A DNA stretch of 64,000 bases from Fusobacteria bacterium ZRK30. GTDB lineage: Bacteria > Fusobacteriota > Fusobacteriia > Fusobacteriales > Fusobacteriaceae. The stretch lies in assembly GCA_024628785.1 (NCBI GenBank), contig CP102405.1, positions 2,170,001-2,234,000 on the forward strand, read 5' to 3'. Shown here piece by piece: positions 45,787 to 54,821 of the stretch (positions are counted from its first letter, which is position 1; every line of letters begins with the position of its first letter). Under the pieces are notes generated by a model. That model was not told the DNA's origin. It saw nothing but the letters and a program-made list of their open reading frames with translations, and searched no databases. The translations under genes and the position numbers were made by a program.

Positions 45787-46022
45787 GTCACGAAGGATAT
45801 ACGAATATTAAATTTCACTATACTCAAACAAAGAAATTTAAATGTATAATTAGAATTCACTTAGCTTTCTCTAGGCAAACCTTTCTTTTCTCTGTGTTCT
45901 CCGTGTCCAAGAAAGTTTCTTTTTCTTGGTTAAAATCTGTATCTCTCTGCGTAATCTGCAACTAAATCTTTCAATTTTCAACTAGCTACTTTCAACTAAT
46001 GTTTCTTCGTGTAATTCGTGAC
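45787..46022. repeat. Fold-back repeat with GTCACGAA ends
   Basis: Left end GTCACGAAGGATATACGAA, right end TTCGTGTAATTCGTGAC (46006-46022), 236 bp. Internal parts CTCTGTGTTCTCCGTGTCC and TCTCTCTGCGTAATCTGC are shared with other gaps. Fills the 45733-46081 spacer; no gene seen. Confidence 0.68.
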
Positions 46023-46081
46023 TAGCTTTTTTATCTTCTCTTTTAATTCTAAATTTTTAATTATACATTGTGCACTGTCAA

Positions 46082-46735
46082 TTATTTCTTCTCTTCTACT
46101 AGTTCCGATATAGCTCCTACTACTTCATCTATATTCATAAAACTTGTATCTATCTCTACAGCATCTTCAGCTTTTTTTAGTGGACTTTCCTTCCTATTAG
46201 AATCAAATTCATCCCGTCTGATGATTTCACTTAAAACATCTTCAAAATTTTCAACTATCCCTTTATTTTTAAAGTCTAAAACTCTTCTCTTGGCTCTTTC
46301 CTCTGGAGATGCCACTAAAAATATTTTAAGATCTGCATTTGTAAATACCACAGTCCCAATATCTCTTCCATCTAAGATAACATCCTTTCCTTCTGATATT
46401 TTTCTTTGAAGATCTACCAGTTTTACCCTTACTTCTTTTATAGCAGCTACTTTAGATACTATTGCAGTAACCTCTGGAGTTCTTATTTCTAAGCTTACAT
46501 CATCACCGTCCACATAAAATTTATCATCTTTCATATCGATATTTACTTTATCCAATAAGTTTACTACCTCTGCTGTATCATCCAGATCTACCCTATCCCT
46601 TATAGATGTAAAAGCTATCATCCTATACATAGCCCCTGTATCTAAATAAGTTAATCTATATTTTTTTGCTACCATCTTTGATATGGTACTCTTTCCAGAA
46701 CCCGCCGGACCATCTACTGCTACTATAAAACTCAC
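46082..46735 (-). CDS. cmk: Cytidylate kinase
   Basis: A 217-residue CMP/dCMP kinase. P-loop VAVDGPAGSGKSTISK at the start, YLDTGAMYRMIAF near 29, DGRDIGTVVFTNADLKIFL near 121 and the lid ASPEERAKRR are all present. A GTG start at 46733-46735 is preferred: AAGGAG lies 7 bp upstream, whereas an ATG eight codons earlier sits in repeat DNA. Downstream is the hslV-side repeat and a broken GxxExxY gene upstream of it. Confidence 0.95.
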   Translation of the reverse strand: MSFIVAVDGPAGSGKSTISKMVAKKYRLTYLDTGAMYRMIAFTSIRDRVDLDDTAEVVNLLDKVNIDMKDDKFYVDGDDVSLEIRTPEVTAIVSKVAAIKEVRVKLVDLQRKISEGKDVILDGRDIGTVVFTNADLKIFLVASPEERAKRRVLDFKNKGIVENFEDVLSEIIRRDEFDSNRKESPLKKAEDAVEIDTSFMNIDEVVGAISELVEEKK

Positions 46736-46751
46736 TATCTCACTCCTTTTT

Positions 46752-46800
46752 CTAGACACAGAGATACACTGAGAATTTTTTAAGATTCACAGAGTTTTTC
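46752..46800. repeat. CAC-type repeat beside cmk
   Basis: CTAGACACAGAGATACACTG and GATTCACAGAG are members of the CACAGAG repeat family; CTAGAC and a following GTCTAG are inverted. It abuts the cmk ribosome-binding site. Confidence 0.55.
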
Positions 46801-46817
46801 TTAGTCTAGTATTAAAA

Positions 46818-47195
46818 TTAATTTTTAAACCTTTTTATCCTATTTTTTTTAATCTTAACATTAAAATTTATCAATAAACCAAGCTCTTTATCTAATAATT
46901 TTAAATAAGTTAACAATTGAGCTTCATGAATTTCTTTTATTTTTTCAACTGATTTTAATTCCACAATAACTCTATTATTTACTATTAAATCTGTTTTATA
47001 AGCTTTTTTTATAGTTATTCCTTTATAATCTAGATTAAATTCTTTTTGTTACTCAACTTTTAGACCTATATTTTCTAATTCAAATTTTAGACACTCTTCA
47101 TATGACTTTCTAACAACCCAGGTCCTAAGTTTCTATGTACTTCTATCCCAGCACCAATTATTTTCCCGCTCAATTCATTTAATTCTATATCAACC
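46818..47195 (-). pseudogene. GxxExxY protein gene with frameshift and stop
   Basis: Conceptual reading gives DIELNELSGKIIGAGIEV, HRNLGPGLLES, then a one-base break, YEECLKFELENIG, an in-frame TAA after LKVE, then QKEFNLDYKGITIKKAYKTD, VELKSVEKIKEIHEAQ and LLTYLKLLDKELGLLINF. These are the full landmarks of the GxxExxY (PDDEXK_3) family, including the D and E-x-K core. At least two lesions, and no obvious start codon near 47195, make it a pseudogene. CAC-type repeats flank it. It stands where hslU would be expected after hslV. Confidence 0.85.
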
Positions 47196-47244
47196 CTCCG
47201 TGTAGCCCAGTCTTACATCAATGAATCTCTGCATCCAAAATAAA

Positions 47245-47778
47245 TTAATATAGTTTTTCCACACTTATATTTGTATTGGTATAGATGCATATCTCCCCTG
47301 CTATTTGAAGACTTTCACAGACTATTTCATGGGGCTCCAGTTGTGTATGCCTTTTCAAGGCTTTGGCTGCTGAATAGGCATAAGTTCCTCCAGAACCGAT
47401 AGCTGCAATATTATCATCTGTTTCCAATACATCTCCTGTTCCCGATAAAATCAGAAGATTTTTTTTATCTGCCACTACCAGCATTGCATCGAGTTCACGC
47501 AAAGCCTTGTCCGATCTCCACTCCTTAGCCAATTCTACTGAAGCTTTTTTTAGATTTCCGCCATACTCATCCAATTTATTTTCGAATTTATCAAATAGTG
47601 CAAAGGCATCTGCTGCTGCTCCTGCAAATCCTGCCAATATTGAATCGTTATAAAATTTTCTTATTTTTTTTGCTTTATTTTTAAATACGGTATCTCCAAA
47701 AGTTACCTGTCCGTCTCCGGCAATAGCTACCTTATCTCCATCTTTTACCGCTAATATTGTAGTTGATCTAAATTTCAA
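47245..47778 (-). CDS. hslV: HslV/ClpQ ATP-dependent protease peptidase subunit
   Basis: A 177-residue proteasome-like Thr peptidase. After a five-residue propeptide (MKFRS) the catalytic Thr begins TTILAVKDGDKVAIAGDGQV. FAGAAADAFALFDKFE near 51 and AIGSGGTYAYSAAKAL near 126 fit ClpQ of Firmicutes closely. HslV needs the HslU ATPase; hslU is not in the window although it normally follows. Upstream are xerC and trmFO, as in Bacillus. Confidence 0.95.
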   Translation of the reverse strand: MKFRSTTILAVKDGDKVAIAGDGQVTFGDTVFKNKAKKIRKFYNDSILAGFAGAAADAFALFDKFENKLDEYGGNLKKASVELAKEWRSDKALRELDAMLVVADKKNLLILSGTGDVLETDDNIAAIGSGGTYAYSAAKALKRHTQLEPHEIVCESLQIAGEICIYTNTNISVEKLY

Positions 47779-47821
47779 TTATACTCCTCCTTCCAAAATA
47801 TTTTTTCATTTTAACCTTTTC

Positions 47822-48068
47822 TATCACCAATTACACAAATTAAAAAAATTTGCCACTAATCGACACCAATCATCACTAATTTTTAATTTCTTACTGCTAC
47901 AGCACAGGAGTTTTTATTTTTGGAGAACACAGAGATTCACTGAGTATCAGATGAGAAGTTCAAAGAGGTTTTCTCCGAGCAGCTCTGTTTTTCCTCTGTG
48001 TATCTCCGTGTCCAAGGGTTTTATTTTTTTCTTAGTTTAAATCTGAATTTATCTGCGTAATCTGCGAC
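47822..48068. repeat. Composite CAC-type repeat
   Basis: Outer parts ATCACCAATTACACAAATT and ATCTGCGTAATCTGCGAC; inside it an inverted pair TTGGAGAACACAGAGATTC (47918 onward) and CTCTGTGTATCTCCGTGTCC (ending near 48015). It fills the 47779-48112 gap between xerC and hslV; no gene seen. Confidence 0.65.
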
Positions 48069-48112
48069 TAAAGTTTTTCTCTGTTATCTTTCCTCTATTC
48101 TTTATTCTCTAT

Positions 48113-48979
48113 TCAATTGTTTTTTCCCCTTCGAACTACTATCATATGTTCTTCATATATCCTTGTGCTTTCCGGACTGGTATGTCCCATAAGTTCCTGT
48201 AAAAAATGAATATTCATACCTTTTTCCAGGAGATACACTCCAAAGGTATGTCTGAATGTGTGGGGACTTATCTCCTTTTCCAGCATCGCTTTTTTGGCGT
48301 ACCTATCTATAATCCTACGGAGAGACCTGTCACTTAATCTTGTTCCGCTTCCATTTACAAAAATGATATCAGGATTATATTTTTCACCATATTTTTCTTT
48401 TTTTGCAGCTAAATAATCTTTTAAAAATCTCTCTGCCGTCTGGCTAAAAAATACAGTCCGGCTGCTGTTACCAACTATCTTTATCTCCCGTTCTTCCAGA
48501 TCCACTATATTTTCTCCCAATGAGAGCAGTTCCCCTGCTCTTATCCCGCTGGAATACAGCAGCTCTATTATAAGCCTATCTCTAATTCCATTGGTTTTAG
48601 TGGTATCGATCACCGATCTCAGTTTTTCTAACTCATCTTTTTTTAAAAGAGTCGGGAATTTATTTACAAAGGATGGGTTATTCAAAAGTATTATTGGGTT
48701 TTTATCTATAACTTTATTTTCCTTTAAATATTTAAAAAAAGTTCTCAAGGTGGATAACTTCCTGCTTATTGATCTCTTGCTTATACTAATAGATCCTAAG
48801 TAGAGTATAAAACCTCTTAAATTCAGCTCCTCTACTTCACCTATATTTTCAATGAGTTCATGTCCTACAATAAATTCTACAAATTGTTCTAAATCTTTTT
48901 TATAGGATTTTATGGTATTTTCACTTTTTTGCTGTCCAAACTGTTCATAGTAGATAAATTCTTTTATCAGTTTTTCCAA
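48113..48979 (-). CDS. xerC: Tyrosine recombinase of the XerC/CodV type
   Basis: A 288-residue tyrosine recombinase. SAM-like N-terminal domain (about 1-85); catalytic residues in SGIRAGELLSL (Arg), SPHTFRHTFGVYLLEKGM (His, Arg), LMGHTSPESTRIY (His, Tyr nucleophile near 277). Chromosome dimer resolution at dif with a XerD partner is the usual role. Gene order trmFO-xerC-hslV matches gid-codV-clpQ of Bacillus, which argues for a housekeeping enzyme rather than a mobile-element integrase. Confidence 0.92.
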   Translation of the reverse strand: MEKLIKEFIYYEQFGQQKSENTIKSYKKDLEQFVEFIVGHELIENIGEVEELNLRGFILYLGSISISKRSISRKLSTLRTFFKYLKENKVIDKNPIILLNNPSFVNKFPTLLKKDELEKLRSVIDTTKTNGIRDRLIIELLYSSGIRAGELLSLGENIVDLEEREIKIVGNSSRTVFFSQTAERFLKDYLAAKKEKYGEKYNPDIIFVNGSGTRLSDRSLRRIIDRYAKKAMLEKEISPHTFRHTFGVYLLEKGMNIHFLQELMGHTSPESTRIYEEHMIVVRRGKNN

Positions 48980-49169
48980 AATTACAACACCCCCTTTTGA
49001 TCCTGTTTTACTTTAAACCTACCCATAGAACGCAAATCTCTTCGAGATACACTAAAAACATCTAATCTACGCTGATAATTCTTTTCTCTTAGTTTTTACC
49101 CAAAACAAATATCTATGGCCATTAAAGTTTTTTCTGTGTCTGTGATAGCATTCGCGTTCTATTTTTTTA

Positions 49170-49256
49170 GAAACACAGAGATTCATCGAGGTAAAGTTAG
49201 AGTTCCATAGAGATTTCTCCGTGCACTCTTTTTTTCTCTGTGCTCTCCGTGTCCAA
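49170..49256. repeat. CAC-type fold-back repeat
   Basis: Left GAAACACAGAGATTCATCGA and right CTCTGTGCTCTCCGTGTCC are inverted relatives. Part of the 48980-49313 gap between trmFO and xerC, which also contains TCTTCGAGATACACTAAAAA; no gene seen. Confidence 0.63.
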
Positions 49257-49313
49257 GGCTTTCTCTTTTTATTCATTTTTTAGAATTAATTGGTGGATAA
49301 ATTATTAATTACC

Positions 49314-50636
49314 TTAATATTTTATTTCCTTTATCTTTTCTTTCATATACTCTACCGATCTTTCTCCTAAGGCTGTATTTCTGTCCCTTTTATCCCTTAC
49401 TCTTGGTCCTTCCAATGCTCTTACAATTCCAAAGTTCGGTCCCATAGGCTGGAATTCTTTCTTTCCTTCCTCTGTGATATAGTTAATTATCGATCCTGTA
49501 GAAGTCAGGTCTTCCAACACAAATTCCTCTTCTCCCAACATATGGTGGTATAAGTTTATAGCTGACATCATCCCTGTTGCCATAGCTGCTACATAACCCT
49601 CTCCTCCTGTTATTTGTCCGGCAAAAAAGATCTTTTCATTAGTTTTTAAATTTAAACCTTTGTTTAACAGTTTTGTAGAGTCTATAAAGGTATTTCTATG
49701 CATCACACCATATCTTATGAAATCAGCATTTTCCAATCCTGGAATCATTTGGAACACTCTCTTTTGTTCTCCCCACTTTAAATTAGTTTGAAATCCTACT
49801 AAATTATATAATTTCCCGTCTTTATCATCCTGTCTCAACTGAACTACTGCATAATCTTTCTCTGTTTTATGCGGATTTGTCAATCCCTTTGGTTTTAATG
49901 GTCCGAACAACAGTGTCTTTTCACCTCTGCTGGCCATTTTTTCCACTGGCATACACGCTTCAAAAACCTTTTCTTCCTCAAAAGTTTTAAGTGGTGATCT
50001 TTCAGCATTTATCAGTTCATGATAGAAGTTTTCATATTCTTCCTTTGTCATTCCACAGTTTATATATTCCCCGTCTCCCTTGTCGTATCTAGACTGGTAG
50101 TAAACCTTCTCTTGATCTATCGATTCCAAAGTTACTATAGGAGCTACTGCATCGTAGAAATACAGGTTAGTTCCCTTTGTTAATTTTAAAATTTCATTCG
50201 TTATTCCTGTCGATGACAGAGGTCCACTGGCTATAATTACATATCTATCCTTTGGAATTTCTGTTAACTCCTCCCTGATTATCTCTATATTTTCCTCTGC
50301 TTCCAACCTCGCCGTTACCATCTCGGCAAATTCTTCACGGCCTACTGCCAATGCCTGCCCTGCTGGTACACGAGTTTCATCTGCTATCTCTACCAAAAGA
50401 GATCCCATCATACGAAGTTCTTCCTTCATTAAGCCAGATGCATTGGATAATAGATTTGAACCCAACGAGTTACTGCAAACCAATTCTCCAAATTTATCTC
50501 CAGTATGAACCTCTGTATTCTTTACAGGTCTCATCTCATATAATTTTACCTTTACCCCTCTTTTAGCAAGCTGATATGCTGCTTCACTTCCTGCTAATCC
50601 TGCACCTATTACTATTACTTCCTCTATCTTTTTCAT
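49314..50636 (-). CDS. trmFO: Folate-dependent tRNA (uracil-54-C5)-methyltransferase
   Basis: About 440 residues. Flavoprotein start VIVIGAGLAGSEAAYQLAKR; YEMRPVKNTEVHTGDKFGEL near 42; CSNSLGSNLLSNASGLMKEE near 63; FFAGQITGGEGYVAAMATG near 347. It methylates U54 of tRNA with 5,10-methylene-THF and FADH2. The ATG at 50634-50636 is chosen (AAGGAG upstream) over a GTG four codons earlier that overlaps the ribosome-binding site. It heads the trmFO-xerC-hslV order. Confidence 0.95.
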   Translation of the reverse strand: MKKIEEVIVIGAGLAGSEAAYQLAKRGVKVKLYEMRPVKNTEVHTGDKFGELVCSNSLGSNLLSNASGLMKEELRMMGSLLVEIADETRVPAGQALAVGREEFAEMVTARLEAEENIEIIREELTEIPKDRYVIIASGPLSSTGITNEILKLTKGTNLYFYDAVAPIVTLESIDQEKVYYQSRYDKGDGEYINCGMTKEEYENFYHELINAERSPLKTFEEEKVFEACMPVEKMASRGEKTLLFGPLKPKGLTNPHKTEKDYAVVQLRQDDKDGKLYNLVGFQTNLKWGEQKRVFQMIPGLENADFIRYGVMHRNTFIDSTKLLNKGLNLKTNEKIFFAGQITGGEGYVAAMATGMMSAINLYHHMLGEEEFVLEDLTSTGSIINYITEEGKKEFQPMGPNFGIVRALEGPRVRDKRDRNTALGERSVEYMKEKIKEIKY

Positions 50637-50750
50637 ATTATATTCCACTCCTTATACTCTTTCACTTTTATTTTTCAGTTTCTCATGATTTTTTACTCTT
50701 CATTATACTAAGTTTATCGGACTTTTAAAAGTTTTTTCTATATAATTGCA

Positions 50751-50787
50751 AAAAAAGAAGAAATTGCCATTACAGCAACCTCCTCTT
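50751..50787 (-). terminator. Terminator after yqhQ
   Basis: On the minus strand AAGAGGAGGTTGC pairs with GCAATTTCTTCTT (G-T pairs allowed), loop TGTAATG, followed by a T run. Confidence 0.72.
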
Positions 50788-50797
50788 ATATAAATTG

Positions 50798-51706
50798 TTA
50801 TTCAAATACTTCTGTTGCGTTATCCACTTCCATCCCCAGAGCTACCCTTAAGGCTACCATACTTACCTCTAATTGCTCTAAATCTGGTTCTTTAGTTGTT
50901 ATTTTTTGCAGACTAAGCCCCGGTACTGCTATCATCTTATACATGGGATTGTCCAGATGTTTACTGCTATATTTTTGAAATTCATAGGCTAACCCCGCCA
51001 CCAACGGCATAAATACAATTCTTAAGACAGCTTTTAACCCAACCTTCACCCACATATTGTCAGGCTGAGGGATCATGAAATCCAGACTTGAAAATACAAT
51101 TATACTTATCAGCATCACTATAAGCAAAAAACTAGTCCCGCATCTAGGGTGGAGAGTCGTGTACTTTACCGCGCTTTCCTTGACTAACTCCTCACCATTT
51201 TCAAAAGCATAGATACATTTATGCTCAGCTCCATGATATTCAAATACTCTCTTTATCTCCTTAGAAAAAGATATCGCCTTTATATATACAAGAAAAAATA
51301 ATATTCTGAGTATTCCTTCAAAAATATTTGCATTCATCCTGTTGTCTTTAAACATAAAACTGCTCAAAATCGAAGGTAAAACCATAAATAGCCCTACTCC
51401 TAAAGCCAGAGCTGCCACTACAGTCATCATCAATTCCTTGTCCCCTAACTTTTCTTCCTCTTCTCCCGCTTCGTTGGCAGAAAATGACAATTCTTTGGTT
51501 CCCAAAATTAGAGTTTCAAACAGGATAGCGCCTCCCCTGATAAATGGAATTTTAGTCAAAAAATTCATAGATGGTTTTAATTTTGTTGTTTTATAAACTA
51601 TTTCCCCTGTGGGTCTTCTCACAGCTGTAGCCAATGCTTTGGGCCCTTTCATCATGACTCCCTCTATTACAGCCTGTCCACCTACCGAAATCTTTTTTCT
51701 ATCCAT
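50798..51706 (-). CDS. yqhQ: DUF1385 family membrane protein (YqhQ-like)
   Basis: A 302-residue DUF1385 protein: GGQAVIEGVMMKGPKALATA at the start, FIRGGAILFETL near 53, FEYHGAEHKCIYAFENGE near 162 with candidate metal ligands (His, Glu, His, Cys), TTLHPRCGTSF near 190. Four or more membrane segments. Widespread in Firmicutes-like genomes; the activity is unknown and a metal-dependent role is only predicted. Terminator downstream, repeat DNA upstream. Confidence 0.88.
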   Translation of the reverse strand: MDRKKISVGGQAVIEGVMMKGPKALATAVRRPTGEIVYKTTKLKPSMNFLTKIPFIRGGAILFETLILGTKELSFSANEAGEEEEKLGDKELMMTVVAALALGVGLFMVLPSILSSFMFKDNRMNANIFEGILRILFFLVYIKAISFSKEIKRVFEYHGAEHKCIYAFENGEELVKESAVKYTTLHPRCGTSFLLIVMLISIIVFSSLDFMIPQPDNMWVKVGLKAVLRIVFMPLVAGLAYEFQKYSSKHLDNPMYKMIAVPGLSLQKITTKEPDLEQLEVSMVALRVALGMEVDNATEVFE

Positions 51707-51794
51707 AATTATATTATTCCTCCTGTTCCGTATTACATATTTTTTATCATAAGAGTAATTTATGAATCACCCCTTCACAAAATAAAACTTTTTT

Positions 51795-51884
51795 GGCACA
51801 GAGTTTCACTGAGACCGGATTTAGAGGTCCTCAGAGTTTTTTCTCTGTGTTCTCTCTTTTTCCTTCTGTGTATCTCTGTGTCTA
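51795..51884. repeat. CAC-type fold-back repeat
   Basis: Left GGCACAGAGTTTCACTGAG, right TCTGTGTATCTCTGTGTCTA: inverted relatives of the same CACAGAG motif, about 50 bp apart. In the 51707-51963 spacer; no gene seen. Confidence 0.63.
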
Positions 51885-51963
51885 GTTTTCTATGTTTTCT
51901 CTTTTAATTTTCATCTATTATTAATAGATTCAATTTTATCACGAAAGGAGTTTTTTTTCAATT

Positions 51964-53115
51964 TTACACATATTCCAAGGTAACCGATTTTCCAAAGTCT
52001 TTTAAGATGGCCTCTAGTTCTGTAACGACTTTTAATTTAATATTAAAATCTATGGGGAAATCTGGGTTTTGATGGGCAGGATTCACAGCAGTCCCCGCCA
52101 CTATCTTTATGTGACTGGCATCAAATAAAAGCAATCTTCCCAAGATTCCTGCTCCATCATTGCTGGTAACTTCCTTCCCTTCACAGATATATTCCTTTAT
52201 ATATTCCACAGTTTTATTGAGGGTCAACAATCCTTCTGTCACTAAACCTACTCCCCTCATATAACCTACTGGGGGCAGGTTATTTTCATATCCATCCAGA
52301 TCGATCTTAACCTCTTCATCCCAAGCTTTAGATATTATATTAGCTGTAGTCCCCCCGCTGAGAACTACAACTCCCTGAGACTCCTCCACCCTCTTTATAA
52401 ATTTTTCATCATCTTCTATATTTTTAGGAGGTCCTGTAAATAGATTTAAATATTTTACAGGCTGAAATTTAATCGATAAAACTGTTGTATCATCTCCCGG
52501 TTTATCATTATATAGGGTTTTGCAGACATCCAGCAAACTATTAGTTATATCCGTTGCATATTTTTGCTGGGATATATCCCTCAAAAAATCATTTATATTT
52601 TCCCATTGCCAGCCTAAATTAAGGTATTCGCCCACCCCGGCATGAACCGCTCCATCACTGACTACAGTCAATAAATCATCGGGACAAAATTTGAAATGAC
52701 TCTCAAAAATCGTTTTTCCCTTTATGATTCTTTCCTTTCTATCTATAGACATATCACAGCCGTCTCTATAAAAAAATGTAGGAGGGTTTTCGTATTCGAC
52801 CATATAACAGTCCCCATTATTATTTAACTTTATAATTGTAAAGGTAGAATAAGCAAGTTTTCTCACCTTACACTCAGGGAGGGTATTTATTATCGTTTCC
52901 AGAGTTTCCTCTATACTAGAACCGCCCTTTAACATGGTAATAGCTATCTTTGAAGTCAGAGTAGCCAAGATATTTGCCTTAACCCCACTTCCAAGACCGT
53001 CAGAAAGCACTAAAAGACACCCATCCTCTGTTTTTACAGTTTCCACCTTATCTCCACAGAGTTCCTCACCAAATTTATTTATACTTTTATATGAAGCATC
53101 AATATAATATTCCAT
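51964..53115 (-). CDS. SpoIIE-type PP2C phosphatase linked to a sensory hydrogenase
   Basis: A 383-residue cytoplasmic protein. The PP2C/SpoIIE domain covers about 5-220 with metal-site motifs VLSDGLGSGVKANI near 32, VVSDGAVHAGVGEY near 147 and GDDTTVLSIKF near 208. Residues 225-383 form a second domain of unknown role (VVVLSGGTTANIISKAWDEE; DGAGILGRLLLFDASHIKIV). SpoIIE phosphatases reactivate STAS anti-anti-sigma proteins. The gene start touches the [FeFe]-hydrogenase stop, so H2 or redox sensing probably controls this phosphatase. A STAS/RsbW pair lies at 63.5 kb. Confidence 0.88.
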   Translation of the reverse strand: MEYYIDASYKSINKFGEELCGDKVETVKTEDGCLLVLSDGLGSGVKANILATLTSKIAITMLKGGSSIEETLETIINTLPECKVRKLAYSTFTIIKLNNNGDCYMVEYENPPTFFYRDGCDMSIDRKERIIKGKTIFESHFKFCPDDLLTVVSDGAVHAGVGEYLNLGWQWENINDFLRDISQQKYATDITNSLLDVCKTLYNDKPGDDTTVLSIKFQPVKYLNLFTGPPKNIEDDEKFIKRVEESQGVVVLSGGTTANIISKAWDEEVKIDLDGYENNLPPVGYMRGVGLVTEGLLTLNKTVEYIKEYICEGKEVTSNDGAGILGRLLLFDASHIKIVAGTAVNPAHQNPDFPIDFNIKLKVVTELEAILKDFGKSVTLEYV

Positions 53116-54821
53116 TAAAGACTCTCCTCTTTGTTGAATACATCCTTCAATTTGTTGAAGGCCACCTTGGATTCTGCTGTTGTTTCTCCCAATAAACTAG
53201 CTATCTCCTGAGCTATCCTCATTTGTTTTTCCACTACTGTCTGGGTTATCTCAAAAGTTTTTTCTTTCAAACCTCTTATCTCTTCCTTCCTCAACTCGTC
53301 ACTGGTTATGTCAGTAAGCACTATTAATATCCCTTCTTTAGAATTCATAGATATAATACTCATTCTCATATAGAGTTCCCCGTTCAGAAATGATTGTTTT
53401 TTCCAGATAATATTTTCCCCTTCCGAGGATACCTTATCTAATTTCCCTTTGGATATAAACTCCTCTATAGATCTCTCCTTAACTTCTTTTGGGGATATCC
53501 CAAAATACCTGCTGAAAGCCATATTACTCTCTATTATCTCATATTCATTGTTTAATATAAGGATAGCGTTAGGGGAATTTTCAAATATTTCATTGGTAAC
53601 CTTATCAGCACATTTTTTCATATAGTGGATACACATCTCCTTGTGAGACATCCCCCTATATATAGATATAGCTTTTTGACGGCAGGTATCATACCCACAT
53701 CCGCCGCAGTTCAATTCATCTTCCTTACTATATTTTTCCAAAGTTCCTAAAATTTCTATAATTTCTTCCTCAGTAGGCATCTTTTCCTCAAATTTTTTAT
53801 TGTGGAAACTGGCACTAAAATCTATCTCACAGATATGATCGTTCTTTTCTGCTTTTTTATCATTTTCATTTAAATATTTTTTTAAGGTCTGTACTCTGGA
53901 AAAAGTAGTTGAAGAAGCATTTGATCCCCCCGGCCCTCCAAGACAACTTTGTTTACAGACACTTACTTCTACACAGGTTCCTGTAATAGTTCCTCTGGAT
54001 AATTCATCAAAAAGTTCGATACATTCGTCTAATCCATCTACCCTTAATTGGGTCATTCCCTTCTCCTCGATACTCTCTCTTATCCCTTCTAAGATCCCCC
54101 CTACAACAGGATAGCTGCTCCCGAAATTACTTCCAAATCTGTCTACTTCTATGGATTCCTGATTTTGATAATCTATTCCCTCATCTTTTAACCACTGGGA
54201 TACCTCATCAAAAGTTAAAACTGCATCTATGGCTCCTGTGTGTTTTTCAGACAATGACTCACACTTCTTAGCTATACAGGGTCCCAGAAAAACTGTTTTT
54301 TCCTTTGGATTCTCTTTTTTTAACAGATACCCATGGGAGATCATAGGAGATGTAAAGGGCATTAAATATGGTATCAATGCAGGATAATATTTTTCTATCA
54401 GGAGAACTACCGACGGGCAGCAGGTAGTTATATAGATCCCTTGATCTGTAGTCGATATATATTTTTCATATAATTTTGAGGTGATATCTGCTCCTACTGC
54501 TGTTTCCTCTATAAGATTAAATCCTAATTTTTTCAATCCCCATATAAATTCATTGGATTTTTCATAAAACCCCCTGAAAGATGGAGCTATAGAGATATTT
54601 ACTTCCTCTCCACTCTTAAGTATTTTTTTCACAAAATCGAGATCCGAATGGATATTCCTGGCATTTTGAGGACAGCTGGAAAAACAATGGCCGCAGACAA
54701 TACAATGATCTGAAACTATGTGAGCCTGATCATCCTCTATCTTTATGGCTTTTACCCGGCATGTTCGAACACATTTATAACAATTACTACAATTTGCTTC
54801 TGAAAAATTCATTATCTTCAT
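53115..54821 (-). CDS. Sensory [FeFe]-hydrogenase with PAS domain (group C-like)
   Basis: A 568-residue protein. N-terminal two 4Fe-4S sites (Cys11/14/17/21 and Cys40/43/46/50). The H-cluster domain has L1 TTCCPS (132-137), L2 GPCIAKK (180-186) and L3 CKQSCLGGPGG (289-299), supplying the four cluster cysteines. A further Fe-S domain follows (CGGCGYDTCRQK, Cys372/375/380/397), then a PAS domain (about 408-510) and a C-terminal helical signalling segment. Domain order fits group C sensory hydrogenases, of which a phosphatase-linked type is known. It is predicted to sense H2 and act on the phosphatase encoded next. Confidence 0.9.
   Translation of the reverse strand: MKIMNFSEANCSNCYKCVRTCRVKAIKIEDDQAHIVSDHCIVCGHCFSSCPQNARNIHSDLDFVKKILKSGEEVNISIAPSFRGFYEKSNEFIWGLKKLGFNLIEETAVGADITSKLYEKYISTTDQGIYITTCCPSVVLLIEKYYPALIPYLMPFTSPMISHGYLLKKENPKEKTVFLGPCIAKKCESLSEKHTGAIDAVLTFDEVSQWLKDEGIDYQNQESIEVDRFGSNFGSSYPVVGGILEGIRESIEEKGMTQLRVDGLDECIELFDELSRGTITGTCVEVSVCKQSCLGGPGGSNASSTTFSRVQTLKKYLNENDKKAEKNDHICEIDFSASFHNKKFEEKMPTEEEIIEILGTLEKYSKEDELNCGGCGYDTCRQKAISIYRGMSHKEMCIHYMKKCADKVTNEIFENSPNAILILNNEYEIIESNMAFSRYFGISPKEVKERSIEEFISKGKLDKVSSEGENIIWKKQSFLNGELYMRMSIISMNSKEGILIVLTDITSDELRKEEIRGLKEKTFEITQTVVEKQMRIAQEIASLLGETTAESKVAFNKLKDVFNKEESL

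Noticed and set aside
49067-49276. A 69-codon minus-strand frame between trmFO and xerC
   Set aside because: It is composed largely of the CAC-type repeat and its arms, and its predicted protein is a string of Lys/Arg-rich low-complexity sequence; most likely a chance frame.
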